From CAWKMN01 sp963850765 (GTDB taxonomy: Bacteria > Chloroflexota > Anaerolineae > Aggregatilineales > Aggregatilineaceae): a stretch of DNA of 64,000 bases. The DNA lies in assembly GCA_963850765.1 (NCBI GenBank), contig CAWKMN010000003.1:124001-188000 (forward strand), in the 5' to 3' direction. The notes beneath the pieces are model-generated. The model was given only the letters and a program-made list of their open reading frames with translations, made no database searches and had not been told where the DNA came from. This document shows positions 26,313 through 39,278 of this stretch, piece by piece; within the stretch, counting starts at the first letter, position 1; every line of letters starts with the position of its first letter. Position numbers and translations under genes: made by a program.

Positions 26313-26642
26313 ATGCCTAAGGTTACTTCCGTCAAAGAGATTTTTGACAACCTGAACGAAGGTTTTCAGCCCGCCAAGGCCGAAGGTGTGGATGCGGTGT
26401 TTCAGTTCAACCTGAGCGGCGATAACGGCGGCCAATATTGGGTGAAGGTTTTGAATAAGCAGGCCGAGGTTCGCGAGGGTGAACATCCTGCGCCGACGAT
26501 GACGATCGTGGCGACGGCCGATGATTATATGGCGCTGGTCAACGGCGACCTGAATGCGATGTCGGCGTTCATGCAGGGCAAAATCAAGGTCAAGGGTGAT
26601 ATGGGGCTGGCGCTGAAGCTTCAGGGGATGTTTGGGCTTTAG
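26313..26642 (+). CDS. SCP2 sterol-binding-domain protein
   Basis: This 109-residue protein starts MPKVTSVKEIFDNLNEGF, with AGGAGG 8 bases upstream. It is a stand-alone SCP2 fold: FQFNLSGDNGGQYWVKVLN, APTMTIVATADDYMALVNGDLN, AFMQGKIKVKGDMGLALKL. SCP2 domains bind lipids or acyl chains in a hydrophobic tunnel, and stand-alone bacterial members are common. It is a single-gene unit followed by a strong terminator. The frame open back to 26277 has no ribosome site. Confidence 0.9.
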   Translation: MPKVTSVKEIFDNLNEGFQPAKAEGVDAVFQFNLSGDNGGQYWVKVLNKQAEVREGEHPAPTMTIVATADDYMALVNGDLNAMSAFMQGKIKVKGDMGLALKLQGMFGL

Positions 26643-26723
26643 TTGTGAGTCGTGAGTTTTGAGTCATGAGTCCTGAGTTGGAAGACTCATGACCTAGATG
26701 AAATGATCGGGATAAAGATGAGC

Positions 26724-26759
26724 GTGGCGCGATCCAGACCGGATCGCGCCACGTTTTTG
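26724..26759 (+). terminator. Rho-independent terminator after SCP2 gene
   Basis: GTGGCGCGATCC (26724-26735) pairs perfectly with GGATCGCGCCAC (26741-26752) around a 5-base loop. TTTTT follows at 26754-26758. Confidence 0.92.
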
Positions 26760-26769
26760 TCACACCGGC

Positions 26770-29700
26770 CTAGGGGATCGGCACGGCGAGTCGAAGCTGC
26801 TGGAGCATCCGCAGCGCGGCCAGGTTACGGACCGGCACGCCGTAGGTGGTTAGCTCCGCTTCGGTGAACTGATCGCCCACGCCGGACGAGGTGAGCATCA
26901 GGCTGCCCGGATCGACGGTCGACGGTCCGACGCCGTTCAGCCGCCGCCACAGATTGGTCAGCGGGATGTTATTCTGCCGGGCTGCCCGCACGATCAGCGT
27001 GTTGTATACGGGCAGATTCGGATAGATGGTGACGTCGCCGGGGATCGTCATGAGGACCGGGATCGTACCCTGGCTCGCCGCCGTCTGGATGATCTGATCC
27101 AACGCCGCCTGGAACTGGTCCACCGGGGTGTTGAACAGCACATCGTTGCGACCGACGATCACGAAGATCACCGATGGCTGGTTGACGCGCAGCTCACAGG
27201 CGAGCGGCAATTCGCCAGCCTGGCACAGGTTCGGATCGGCCAGGGCGGGATCGAGGAGATCCTGGGCGCGCCAGTTCGGGCTGCTCGCCAGTGCACCACC
27301 CGTCTGGAAGCTGTTGCCGCCCGTTGGCAGCGGCGTGCTGACATAGTAGAACAGAAGATCGCTCAGGGCCGCGGCGTCTTCCAGACCGTTGAACTCAGCC
27401 GCGTTGTCGCCCAATTCTGCAAGGAACTGGCCGGGCGGCGTATCGCCCACCACGCTGAAGACTCCGGCATTTGTCGTGGCATTATCCTGACCCTGCCGAT
27501 AGATACTCCGCACGGTCTGCTGGATATCACCCTCGATCGGCGACTGCACCGGGACCTCATTCAGATCGATGAGATTGATCTGCGGCTGCTCCGGCTCGGG
27601 GGTCGGCTCGACCGCAACCGCCGTCGGTTCGGCCGTTGGTTCGGCCGTTGGTTCCGCCGTGGGCACGATTGGCGCTTCGACGGTGACGGTGAACTGCGTG
27701 CTGGCCTGTCCGCCTCGTGCATCCTCGATGCCAACGGTGACGGTCGCGGTGCCGGGGTTGTTGGCGAACAGCGTGATCGTGCCGGGCGCGGTGGACATCG
27801 CTGAGACGATATTCTCATTGTCGGAAGCTGCGCCAAAGCTGGCAATCGGATCGCCGTCCGGGTCGGAGAACGCATAAGCGATCTCGCGCGTTTCGAGCGC
27901 CTGAAGCGTCACCGGCTCGATGGGCGTGATCTCCGGGTTCTGGTTAGGCGGAGCCTGGACGGTGACGGTGAACTCCGCACGGGCACGACCGCCGCGCGCG
28001 TCCTCGATGCCGACGGTGACGGTAGCCGTGCCGGGATTGTTGGCGACGAGTGTCACGGTCCCCGCGCCGGATGCGGCGGCGGAGACGACATTTTCATCGC
28101 TGGACGCCGCACCGACGTTGACGATCAGATCGCCGTCGGGATCGGAGAAGCCGAGCGCGATCTCGCGCGTCTCGCCTGCGACGAGCGTCACCGGCTCGAT
28201 GGGCGTGATGACTCGGGTCCTGATTGGGCGGTGGCTCGACCGTGACGGTGAACTCCGCACGGGCGCGACCGCCGCGGGCGTCCTCGATGCCAACGGTGAC
28301 GGTGGCCGTGCCGGGATTGTTGGCGACGAGTGTCACGATCCCCGCGCCGGATGCGGCGGCGGAGACGACATTTTCATCGCTGGACGCCGCACCGACGTTG
28401 ACGATCAGATCGCCGTCGGGATCGGAGAAGCCGAGCGCGATCTCGCGCGTCTCGCCTGTGACGAGCGTCACCGGCTCGATGGGCGTGATGACCGGATCCT
28501 GATTGGGCTGAACCACGTTCACCGTCAGCGGGAACGTCGCCACGCCGCCGCGCGAATCCTCGACACTGAGCGTGACCGTCGCCGTGCCGGGGGCCATGCC
28601 GGTCAGGACCACGCGGCCGACTTCCGGCGCGCTGGCCTGCACGATATTGGGATCGCCGGACAGTGCGACGGCGTTTTGCAGAGCGTCCTCGTCCGGATCG
28701 GAGACGCCGAACGTCACTTCACGGGTTTCGCCCACATTCAGCGTTACTGGCTCGAGCGGCGCGATCTCGGGGTTGCGGTTCGGGCGTTCCACCGTGACGG
28801 TGAACTCCGCACGGGCGCGACCGCCGCGCGCGTCTTCGATGCCAACGGTGACGGTGGCGGTGCCGGGATTGTTGGCGACGAGTGTCACCGTCCCCGCGCC
28901 GGATGCGGCGGCGGAGACGACATTTTCATCGCTGGACGCCGCACCGACGTTGACGATCAGATCGCCGTCGGGATCGGAGAAGCCGATTGTGATGTCGCGC
29001 GTCTCGCCTGCGACGAGCGTCACCGGCTCGATGGGCGTGATGACCGGGTCCTGATTGGGTGGTGGCTCGACCGTGACGGTGAACTCCGCACGGGCGCGAC
29101 CACCGCGGGCGTCTTCGATGCCAACGGTGACGGTGGCCGTGCCGGGATTGTTGGCGACGAGTGTCACGTCCCCGCGCCGGATGCGGCAGCGGAGACGACA
29201 TTTTCATCGCTGGACGCCGCGCCCACGTTGACGATCAGATCGCCGTCGGGATCGGAGAAGCCGAGCGCGATCTCGCGCGTCTCGCCTGCGACGAGCGTCA
29301 CCGGCTCGATGGGCGTGATGACCGGATCGCTGATTGGGCTGAACCACGTTCACCGTCAGCGGGGACGTCGCCATGCCGCCGCGCGAATCCTCGACGCTGA
29401 GCGTGACCGTCGCCGTACCGGGGGCCATGCCGGTCAGGACCACGCGGCCGACTTCCGGCGCGCTGGCCTGCACGATATTGGGATCGCCGGATAGTGCGAC
29501 GGCGTTTTGCAGAGCGTCCTCGTCCGGATCGGAGACGCCGAACGTCACTTCACGTGTTTCGCCCACATTCAGCGTTACGGGCTCAAGCGGCGCGATCTCA
29601 GGGTTGCGATTGGGCCGCTCGACGGTCACCTTGAAGGCCGTACTGGCCGTGCCGCCGCGCTCGTCGTCCAGCCGGATTGTCACTTCTGCTTCGCCCGGCT

Positions 29701-31847
29701 GGTGGGCCGTGACATTGACCAGCCCCGGTGCCATGATTTCGACGGTCGCTACCTCGGGATCGCTGGACTGGGCCTGCTCGATCAGCGGGTCGCCGTCCGG
29801 GTCGGAGGTGGAGAAGAATACGCCGCGCGTTTCGTCTACCTGCACCGTGATGTCGCTGATCGGCTCGATGACCGGCTCGCGGTTGGGTCGCGCGGTTGCG
29901 GTCGGCGTGTCGGTCGGGAATGGCGTGGGCGTTTCAGTAGGAATCGCGGTTGGCGTGTCCGTCGGAACGCTGGTTGGTGTATCAGTAGGAATCGCCGTGG
30001 CGGTATCGGTTGGGATTGCGGTTGGTGTGTCGGTCGGGATCGCGGTTGGCGTGTCCGTTGGAATCGCCGTGGCCGTATCGGTTGGGATCGCGGTCGGCGT
30101 ATCCGAGGGGATTTCCGTCGGTGTGTCGGTCGGGATCGCGGTTGGCGTGTCCGTTGGAATCGCCGTAGCGGTATCGGTTGGGATCGCAGTCGGCGTATCC
30201 GTCGGGATTGCCGTCGGCGTGTCGGTTGGAATTGCTGTGGGCGGTGATCGCGTTGGGATCGCAGTGAGCGTCACGGGTCGGCGTGACAGTCGCCGTGGGC
30301 GTATTTGTGGGCGTGTCGCTCGGCGTGAGCGTCAGAGTCGGCTCGGTCGCGGTGGGTGTATTCGTGGGCGTATTGCTGGGCGTGTAAGTCCAGGTCGGTG
30401 TCCACGTTGGCGTCCACGAGGGTGTCCACGATGGCGTGTAAGTCGGCGTGCGGACCGGCGTATTCGTATACGTCGGAGACGGCGACAGTGTGCCGGTGGG
30501 CGTATTGCTGGGGGTGTAGGTCCAGGTCGGTGTCCACGACGGCGTGTAGGTCGGCGTATTCGTCCAGGTGGGTGTCCACGTGAGAGTATGGGTGGCCGTC
30601 GCGGTAAAGGTCAGGGTCGGCGGCAGCGTGCCAGTGGGCACCAAACTCGGCGTCCAGGTGACGGACGGCGTCCAAGTGACGGACGGTGTCCAGTAACGGT
30701 CGGCGTCGGGGTGCGGTGTGGACGATGGGAGCGGGGTAGGTGTGGGCGGGATCGGCACATTCTGAACGGCGGGACAGTCGCCGGTGCGCTCGGTGCCTTC
30801 CAGGTTGATCCAGCCAAAGGTGCCCGCGATAGCGATCTGCGCCCACTGGGAGGGACGATCGCGCCCGACGACGAAGAATCGCTGTCCGCGGGAGAGGAAG
30901 GTCATCACCGTGTAGTTCTGACCCGGTCCGCTGTACACCGGCTGGTTGTTTTGCGTGATCGTCACACGGCAGGGCTGCGGCGTGGGTACCAGGGTATTGG
31001 TGCCAAGGGGCAGGGGGGTGCTGCTCGGGATGAACGGAATCGGTGTCGGCGGCAGCGGCGTATTGGTCGGCGGGATAGTGGGCAGGACGGCTCCGGCGCG
31101 CGGCGTTGGGGTGAGCGGCGCGGGCGCAATCCCGATGAGCGTACAGTCGCCCAACGTGTTGACATAGCCACCGCTGACCCACGCGATCCGGCCAGCGTAA
31201 AGCACCTGCCACCACTGATCCGGGTAGATCTGCCGCCCGGTAACGGTGAGTTCGGTGCCAATGGATACGGAACTGATAATGTCATAAACCAGCCCCGGCC
31301 CGGCGCGCACATTCAGCGCACCAACCGCAACCTGCACGCGGCACGTGCGGTTTACAAAGGGGGGCGTTGGAGTCAGGAACGACACCGTCGCGGCGGGGGT
31401 CTGGGTAATCTCGCCGGGACGATCCCGGACGGTCAGGGTCAGCGCGGCCGGGATGCCGCGCACGTCGGCGCGCCACGGAATCACTTCCAGTTGATGCTGA
31501 CCGGATGCCAAAGGATGCCATTTGAGGAGGACCTGAAATTCCTTGTCGCCGGTCTCAAGATTCGGGGACGCCTGGGCCGCCACGACAAAATCGTCCACCA
31601 GGAGTTCGACGCGCGTCACGCCCACGGGATCACTGGCGACAGCATAGATCAGCACGTCGGTATCACGGAGCACCTGCGCGCCGTCGTCGGGAGCCTGGAT
31701 CTCAACCGCCGGTTGGTTCGCGTCGCTGACTCTGGTCGCCTCTTCACGCGCTTCATCGCCGGTGGCGAGATTGCAGGCGAAGGCCAGGCTGACCAGCAGG
31801 ATCAATGGCAGCCAGACCTGCCAGGGCCGTCGATTTAAGCGTGCCAT
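26770..31847 (-). CDS. Giant modular surface lipoprotein (four frameshifts)
   Basis: One gene of about 1690 codons is broken into four frames. Order: lipoprotein-like signal (LLVSLAFAC), an Ig-like domain, and two SH3b domains (VGALNVRAGPGLVYD; QPVYSGPGQNYTV). A Thr/Pro/Trp linker (TPTWTPTW...) and an AIPTDTPT minisatellite follow. Then come eight Ig/cadherin-like repeats (SDPDGD...TATVTVGIEDARGG), a PTAEPTAEPT linker and a C-terminal SGNH-like domain with GRND, but Thr in place of the catalytic Ser (VGDTPP). Breaks lie near 30275, 29329, 29168 and 28213; comparison of near-identical repeats shows one extra base at 29329 and 28213 and one missing at 29168. AGGAGGAA precedes the start. It probably projects an adhesive or binding domain from the cell surface. 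Confidence 0.82.
27665..29890 (-). repeat. Eight tandem Ig-like repeats with an 831-bp higher-order unit
   Basis: Each unit encodes about 92 residues built around SDPDGD and ARGGRARAEFTVTV. Units 2-4 and 5-7 form two copies of a three-unit block offset by 831 bases (compare GATTGGGCTGAACC at 28501 and 29332). Long stretches are nearly identical at the DNA level, so the duplication is recent. Units 1 and 8 are diverged and cap the array. Confidence 0.85.
29896..30720 (-). repeat. Low-complexity Thr/Pro coding minisatellite
   Basis: From 29896 to about 30250 a 24-base unit encodes AIPTDTPT with small variants (ATAIPTD, TEIPSD, TSVPTD). From about 30300 to 30720 a less regular array encodes TPTWTPTW and NTPTNTPT. 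It acts as an extended, probably glycosylated stalk; glycosylation is inference. Confidence 0.85.
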
Positions 31848-31991
31848 GAAGTTATTCCTCCTGCCGCTGCTATTATTTTTATATGCAGTTTAAGCCGGGT
31901 CCCTTTCCTATGCAATCAAGAGTCGGGCATCCGGTGGTTAGCATCTTGAGTCCAATATTTAGATAGATTTTACAGCAGAGATAGCGGATTG

Positions 31992-32024
31992 GAAAACGAC
32001 GGGACCCCGCCATCGGCGAGGTCC
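31992..32024 (-). terminator. Terminator after the pilin gene
   Basis: On the minus strand GGACCTCGCC pairs with GGCGGGGTCC (one G-T pair) and is followed by CGTCGTTTTCC. It lies 32 bases after the pilin stop. Confidence 0.65.
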
Positions 32025-32055
32025 TGGATAAGAACGCGCGATACGAAGACAGATG

Positions 32056-32244
32056 TCAGAGCGGCAGATGGTCGATAATGTACTGGTAGGTGTCGTGGAT
32101 GTTCTGGCCCAGAACGACCAGGATAACGATGGCGATCAGGGCGACCAGCGCCAGGACGAGTTCATATTCCATCAGCGCTTGCCCGCGCTCGAATTCTGAG
32201 CGCAGCGATACGAAACGGGACCAAATCGACCACAGCGGTTTCAA
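32056..32244 (-). CDS. Flp-type (type IVb) pilin
   Basis: The 62-residue product has a short basic/aromatic leader, then ERGQALMEYELVLALVALIA and a single hydrophobic helix ending VVLGQNIHDTYQYI. The G-Q-A-L-M-E-Y pattern with Glu at +5 after the likely prepilin cleavage site (after Gly) is typical of Flp/Fap pilins assembled by Tad systems. AAAGGAGAG lies upstream. No Tad secretion genes are in the window, so the assembly machinery must be elsewhere. The adjacent giant surface lipoprotein may share a surface role. Confidence 0.85.
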   Translation of the reverse strand: MKPLWSIWSRFVSLRSEFERGQALMEYELVLALVALIAIVILVVLGQNIHDTYQYIIDHLPL

Positions 32245-32276
32245 GCTCTTCTCTCCTTTCCATTTATGCTTCTATT

Positions 32277-32305
32277 ATCATAAGGGTTTTTCAAGGAAAA
32301 AGCAA
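32277..32305 (-). promoter_or_regulatory. Putative promoter of the pilin gene
   Basis: On the minus strand TTGCTT (32305-32300) and TATGAT (32282-32277) are 17 bases apart and end about 33 bases before the pilin start. Confidence 0.45.
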
Positions 32306-32334
32306 TAAAAAATAGCCCGGCGCTTATGCCGGGC
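32304..32334 (-). terminator. Terminator between the 93-aa gene and the pilin gene
   Basis: On the minus strand GCCCGGC and GCCGGGC form a 7-bp stem with a 6-base loop, followed by TATTTTTTATT. It should end transcripts from the upstream small gene. Confidence 0.85.
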
Positions 32335-32368
32335 ATTATGAGTTAGATGAAGGACGATTGATCGTTGG

Positions 32369-32650
32369 TCAGGGAGCCGGGGCAGGGGAGGGGCGCTGTC
32401 CATTATTGCCGGGCGGCAAGGCTTCGACGTGTTCTTCAATCCAGGGCCGTGTTTCGCTGTAGAGGAGCTCCGCCAGTACGACCAGACGATTGAGGCGGTT
32501 GCTGTCCTGACGGGTCGGTTGGTTCATGCGACCATCCTGGATCGCGCGCTGAAGTGCTTGGAGCGTGGCCAGGGCTTTTTCGAGCCGCGACTGTACTTCG
32601 TTCATGTCTTCCCAGAGAAAGGAGGATTGTATATCGCCGTGCATCGCCAT
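32369..32650 (-). CDS. Small helical protein, unknown function
   Basis: The 93-residue product starts MAMHGDIQSSFLWED after AGAAGGG. A central heptad-like helix (VQSRLEKALATLQALQRAIQ) suggests a coiled coil. The C-terminus is Pro/Ala-rich (RPSPAPAP). No signal peptide or family is recognised. It is transcribed away from the rRNA promoter and ends at a clear terminator, which supports it as a real gene. Confidence 0.6.
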   Translation of the reverse strand: MAMHGDIQSSFLWEDMNEVQSRLEKALATLQALQRAIQDGRMNQPTRQDSNRLNRLVVLAELLYSETRPWIEEHVEALPPGNNGQRPSPAPAP

Positions 32651-32801
32651 ATCCCTTCTGTTATCTACGCCACCGACTTTACTTTAGCGTCAGTCAGCGT
32701 TCCGCACATTGGGCGAATGTCACAGAGAAATTTGGTCCCACCTTGGGCAAGGGTTACAAGTTGGTCGTCGAGCAGAATTCAGAAGGGATGAAAGTTGCGC
32801 C

Positions 32802-32829
32802 TTGACAGGGGGGTAGGGAGTGGTAGAAT
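32802..32829 (+). promoter_or_regulatory. rRNA operon promoter P1
   Basis: TTGACA (32802-32807) and TAGAAT (32824-32829) are 16 bases apart. The sequence CCTTGACAGGGG...GTGGTAGAATG closely parallels P2, 105 bases downstream. Confidence 0.75.
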
Positions 32830-32906
32830 GAGGGACCTTCGGGGGGGCGGTGAAACGAAACGCCAGCCGAAGGCAAGCGAAATCCCAACCAACGGGCAAG
32901 ATGCCC

Positions 32907-32935
32907 TTGTCAGGGGCGGGGGAACGTGGTAAGAT
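32907..32935 (+). promoter_or_regulatory. rRNA operon promoter P2
   Basis: TTGTCA (32907-32912) and TAAGAT (32930-32935) are 17 bases apart. The surrounding CCTTGTCAGGGGCGGGGG and GTGGTAAGATG repeat the P1 context, indicating a duplicated promoter. Confidence 0.72.
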
Positions 32936-32939
32936 GGGA

Positions 32940-33289
32940 AGACGCTCAGACAGACAGGGCGGATGGTGAGCGAGCAGGGTATCGGAAGCTCACCTAACAA
33001 CCCGCGCAGGAGGCACAAGACCGCAACAACTTGGGGTAAGGCGAACAAGTGGACTGTGTGTCTTGAGCCGGCGAAAGTCGGCTTTTGCGTTCTGCGACCC
33101 ACCGGCAGGGTGGGCAACCCACCGGGCAGAAGGTGGGCGACCTACCGGCAGGGTAGGCCGGCACCTTAACAACAGCAGAGTGACAGGAAGCCGTTTGTCG
33201 TGCGGGGGACCGCGGGACAAACAGGGATGTGCGAGCAACCCATCCAATGAGGATACAGCCCGATGGGGAACCATCGGGGGGTAAATTCG
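32940..33289 (+). other. 16S rRNA leader with hairpins and tandem GGCAGGGTNGGC units
   Basis: The 350-base leader contains GGTGAGC/GCTCACC (32965-32994), GCCGGCGAAAGTCGGC (33068-33083) and CGATGG/CCATCG (33261-33276) hairpins. At 33099-33162 a run of ACCCACCGGCAGGGTGGGC-like units alternates in both orientations. It should be part of the primary transcript. I see no clear boxA. Open frames here are not genes. Confidence 0.55.
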
Positions 33290-34941
<1,652 letters not shown>

Positions 34942-35016
34942 GGGTCTGTAGCTCAGCCTGGTTAGAGCACTCGCCTGATAAGCGAGAGGTCATCCGTTCG
35001 AGCCGGATCAGACCCA
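34942..35016 (+). tRNA. tRNA-Ile (GAT)
   Basis: GGGTCTG pairs with CAGACCC as the acceptor stem. The anticodon stem CTCGC/GCGAG encloses the loop CTGATAA with anticodon GAT, and TTCGAGC forms the T loop. CCA is not encoded. The 16S-23S spacer position is typical for tRNA-Ile. Confidence 0.96.
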
Positions 35017-35072
35017 CTCGAAGCGGTTCGCGATGAGCCGTGAGCTAAAAGCTAAAGCCGAACGCCGAACCA

Positions 35073-35145
35073 GGGGACGTAGCTCAGCTGGGAGAGCGGT
35101 GCCTTTGCAAGGCATAGGCCAGGGGTTCGAGTCCCCTCGTCTCCA
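35073..35145 (+). tRNA. tRNA-Ala (TGC)
   Basis: The acceptor stem GGGGACG/CGTCTCC includes the G3-U70 wobble that identifies tRNA-Ala. The anticodon loop TTTGCAA gives TGC, and GGTTCGAGTCC forms the T arm. CCA is not encoded. It pairs with tRNA-Ile in the spacer, a common bacterial order. Confidence 0.96.
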
Positions 35146-35586
35146 AGCCCGCCGGTGGCGGTTAGCAGTTAGCTTAAAAGCCACAGCGGCCAAGGCCATC
35201 TTGACGGCGGGACTGGACAGCGAGTATACTGGCGGGACGGTTAACGCACGGTTAAGCGGAGCGCACGGCGCGACTTGGTAACACACACAACGGCAGTGGT
35301 GGTGGACAACTAGGCAAGACGACAGCGTCGAGCGCGCGATGAGCTATCGCAGCGGCCCGGCAGATGTCGGGCCGTTTTGGTTGGACGCACCGAACCGTGA
35401 GCGAGCCGCAGCCGCTCACACGGAACACTAACAACTCTAAGCACCACCAACCGCGTATCTCAGTCGACGGGTGGTGACGATGGGCGACTATCGTCCGCAG
35501 CGGTCGGGTGAGATACCTGAGAACCTTAACAAGTGCATATAGCGATAGTAACGCGAGAACAACAATTTCTCCGTATCACATGTAGG
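35146..35586 (+). other. tRNA-Ala to 23S spacer
   Basis: The 440-base spacer contains GGTGGCGGTTAGCAGTTAGC words of the dispersed TTAGC repeat at 35152-35178. A GGCCCGGCAGATGTCGGGCC hairpin lies near 35355. A CTCAGTCGACGGG/CGGTCGGGTGAG pair lies near 35459-35515. No gene is seen. Confidence 0.5.

Positions 35587-35593
<7 letters not shown>
35571..35593 (+). other. 5' half of the 23S processing stem
   Basis: CCGTATCAC (35571-35579) and GGGATAAGC (35585-35593) are complementary to GTGATACGG (38483-38491) and GCTTATCCC (38472-38480) at the far end of 23S. They form the long stem cut by RNase III-type processing. Confidence 0.8.
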
Positions 35594-38481
<2,888 letters not shown>

Positions 38482-38613
38482 CGTGATACGGAGAAGTTGT
38501 CGCTCTCACGCGACCTATCGCTTTATGCACGCATATGTCATACCTGCGCTTGGCGGTTAGCTGGCTAACGGCTCAACGCTAATCGCTAATCGCTCGTTTT
38601 CCACCGGTCAGGT

Positions 38614-38730
38614 GGTTGGTGTCTGTAGCGGTGGGGGTACACCCGGTCCCTTCTCGAACCCGGTCGTTAAGCCCACCCGCGCCGAGGGTACTGCGGGGGT
38701 AGCCCCGTGGGAGACTAGGTCGATGCCAAC
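38614..38730 (+). rRNA. rrf: 5S ribosomal RNA
   Basis: GTTGGTGTC and GATGCCAAC form the terminal stem. Inside lie the conserved CCCGGTCCCTTCTCGAACCC, GTTAAGCCC, GCGCCGAGGGTACTGC and GTGGGAGACTAGGTCG. Length is about 117 bases. An outer GGTCAGG (38606-38612) pairs with CCTGACC (38733-38739). Confidence 0.95.
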
Positions 38731-38732
38731 TC

Positions 38733-38750
38733 CCTGACCGATTTTATTTT
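38733..38750 (+). terminator. Possible terminator at the end of the rRNA operon
   Basis: CCTGACC closes a stem with GGTCAGG ahead of 5S and is followed by GATTTTATTTT. The stem spans the whole 5S, so termination could instead be Rho-dependent. Confidence 0.45.
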
Positions 38751-38780
38751 CCGCATGTCTACCGTGCTGTAAACCTGGGC

Positions 38781-38809
38781 TTGACATGCGGCCCGTTGCC
38801 ATCTATGAT
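38781..38809 (+). promoter_or_regulatory. Promoter of tRNA-Pro
   Basis: A perfect TTGACA (38781-38786) and TATGAT (38804-38809) are 17 bases apart. They end 11 bases before the tRNA, so this tRNA has its own near-consensus promoter despite lying just after the rRNA operon. Confidence 0.85.
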
Positions 38810-38820
38810 TGACGCGTATT

Positions 38821-38898
38821 CGGGGCGTGGCGCAGCTTGGCTAGCGCGCTTGCATGGGGTGCAAGAGGCCCCCGGTTCAAATCCGGGCGCCCCGACCA
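38821..38898 (+). tRNA. tRNA-Pro (GGG), CCA encoded
   Basis: The acceptor stem CGGGGCG/CGCCCCG with C1-G72 and A73 is typical of tRNA-Pro. The anticodon loop ATGGGGT within CTTGC/GCAAG gives GGG. CCA is encoded at 38896-38898, unlike the two spacer tRNAs. Confidence 0.95.
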
Positions 38899-39278
38899 TT
38901 CGAATCCGGCTCAGCCGGGAAAATGTACACTCTATGCTATACGGTTATTGAACTCCTGTGTGCTAATACAGGATGACAGAGACGATATCACAAACCCGCC
39001 TGGTGGTCTTCCGCCGGGCGGTTTCGTTTTATCGCTCGCAAAGTCGCTCCGCATGGCGCCATACCGAAGATGATCTTCCTCCGGTGACGATCCGAAGCAG
39101 CATCCCCTTTCGACTTGGCGACTTCTACCTGGACATCCTCAAAGCCTCTTCGCCGTTCGTATAAAACTTATCCACCTACGTCCGGAATTTGACAGGAGCG
39201 AGAAAAGGTTGCCGCGCCTCTGCCGAGTCTGTTATCCTCATTCTTGAGGTAGCATCATTGATACAAGGAGGTAACAGG
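38899..39278. other. Intergenic region after tRNA-Pro
   Basis: A likely tRNA terminator lies at 38995-39030, listed separately. CTGTGTGCTAATACAG forms a small hairpin near 38956. The remainder up to the ribosome site of the next gene shows no coding frame I can support. Confidence 0.5.
38995..39030 (+). terminator. Probable terminator of tRNA-Pro
   Basis: CCCGCCTGGTGG and CCGCCGGGCGG form an imperfect stem around TCTT, followed by TTTCGTTTT. Confidence 0.6.

Noticed and set aside
27920..29494. A 524-codon plus-strand frame with repeated RTGATAA-type blocks
   Set aside because: It is a shadow of the Ig-repeat array on the minus strand. High GC and regular repeats keep it open.
27665..29890. 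CRISPR array
   Set aside because: The repeats are long, coding and tandem without unique spacers. No cas gene or short regular repeat-spacer pattern is visible anywhere in the window.
28200..30280. Programmed frameshifting in the giant gene
   Set aside because: The breaks are unrelated in context, go in both directions, and each is absent from the matching internal repeat.
29373..31838. An 821-codon open frame on the plus strand
   Set aside because: It is antisense to the giant PT/Ig gene. Its GVSVGIAVGVSVG repeats are the mirror of the Thr/Pro codons, and it has no ribosome site.
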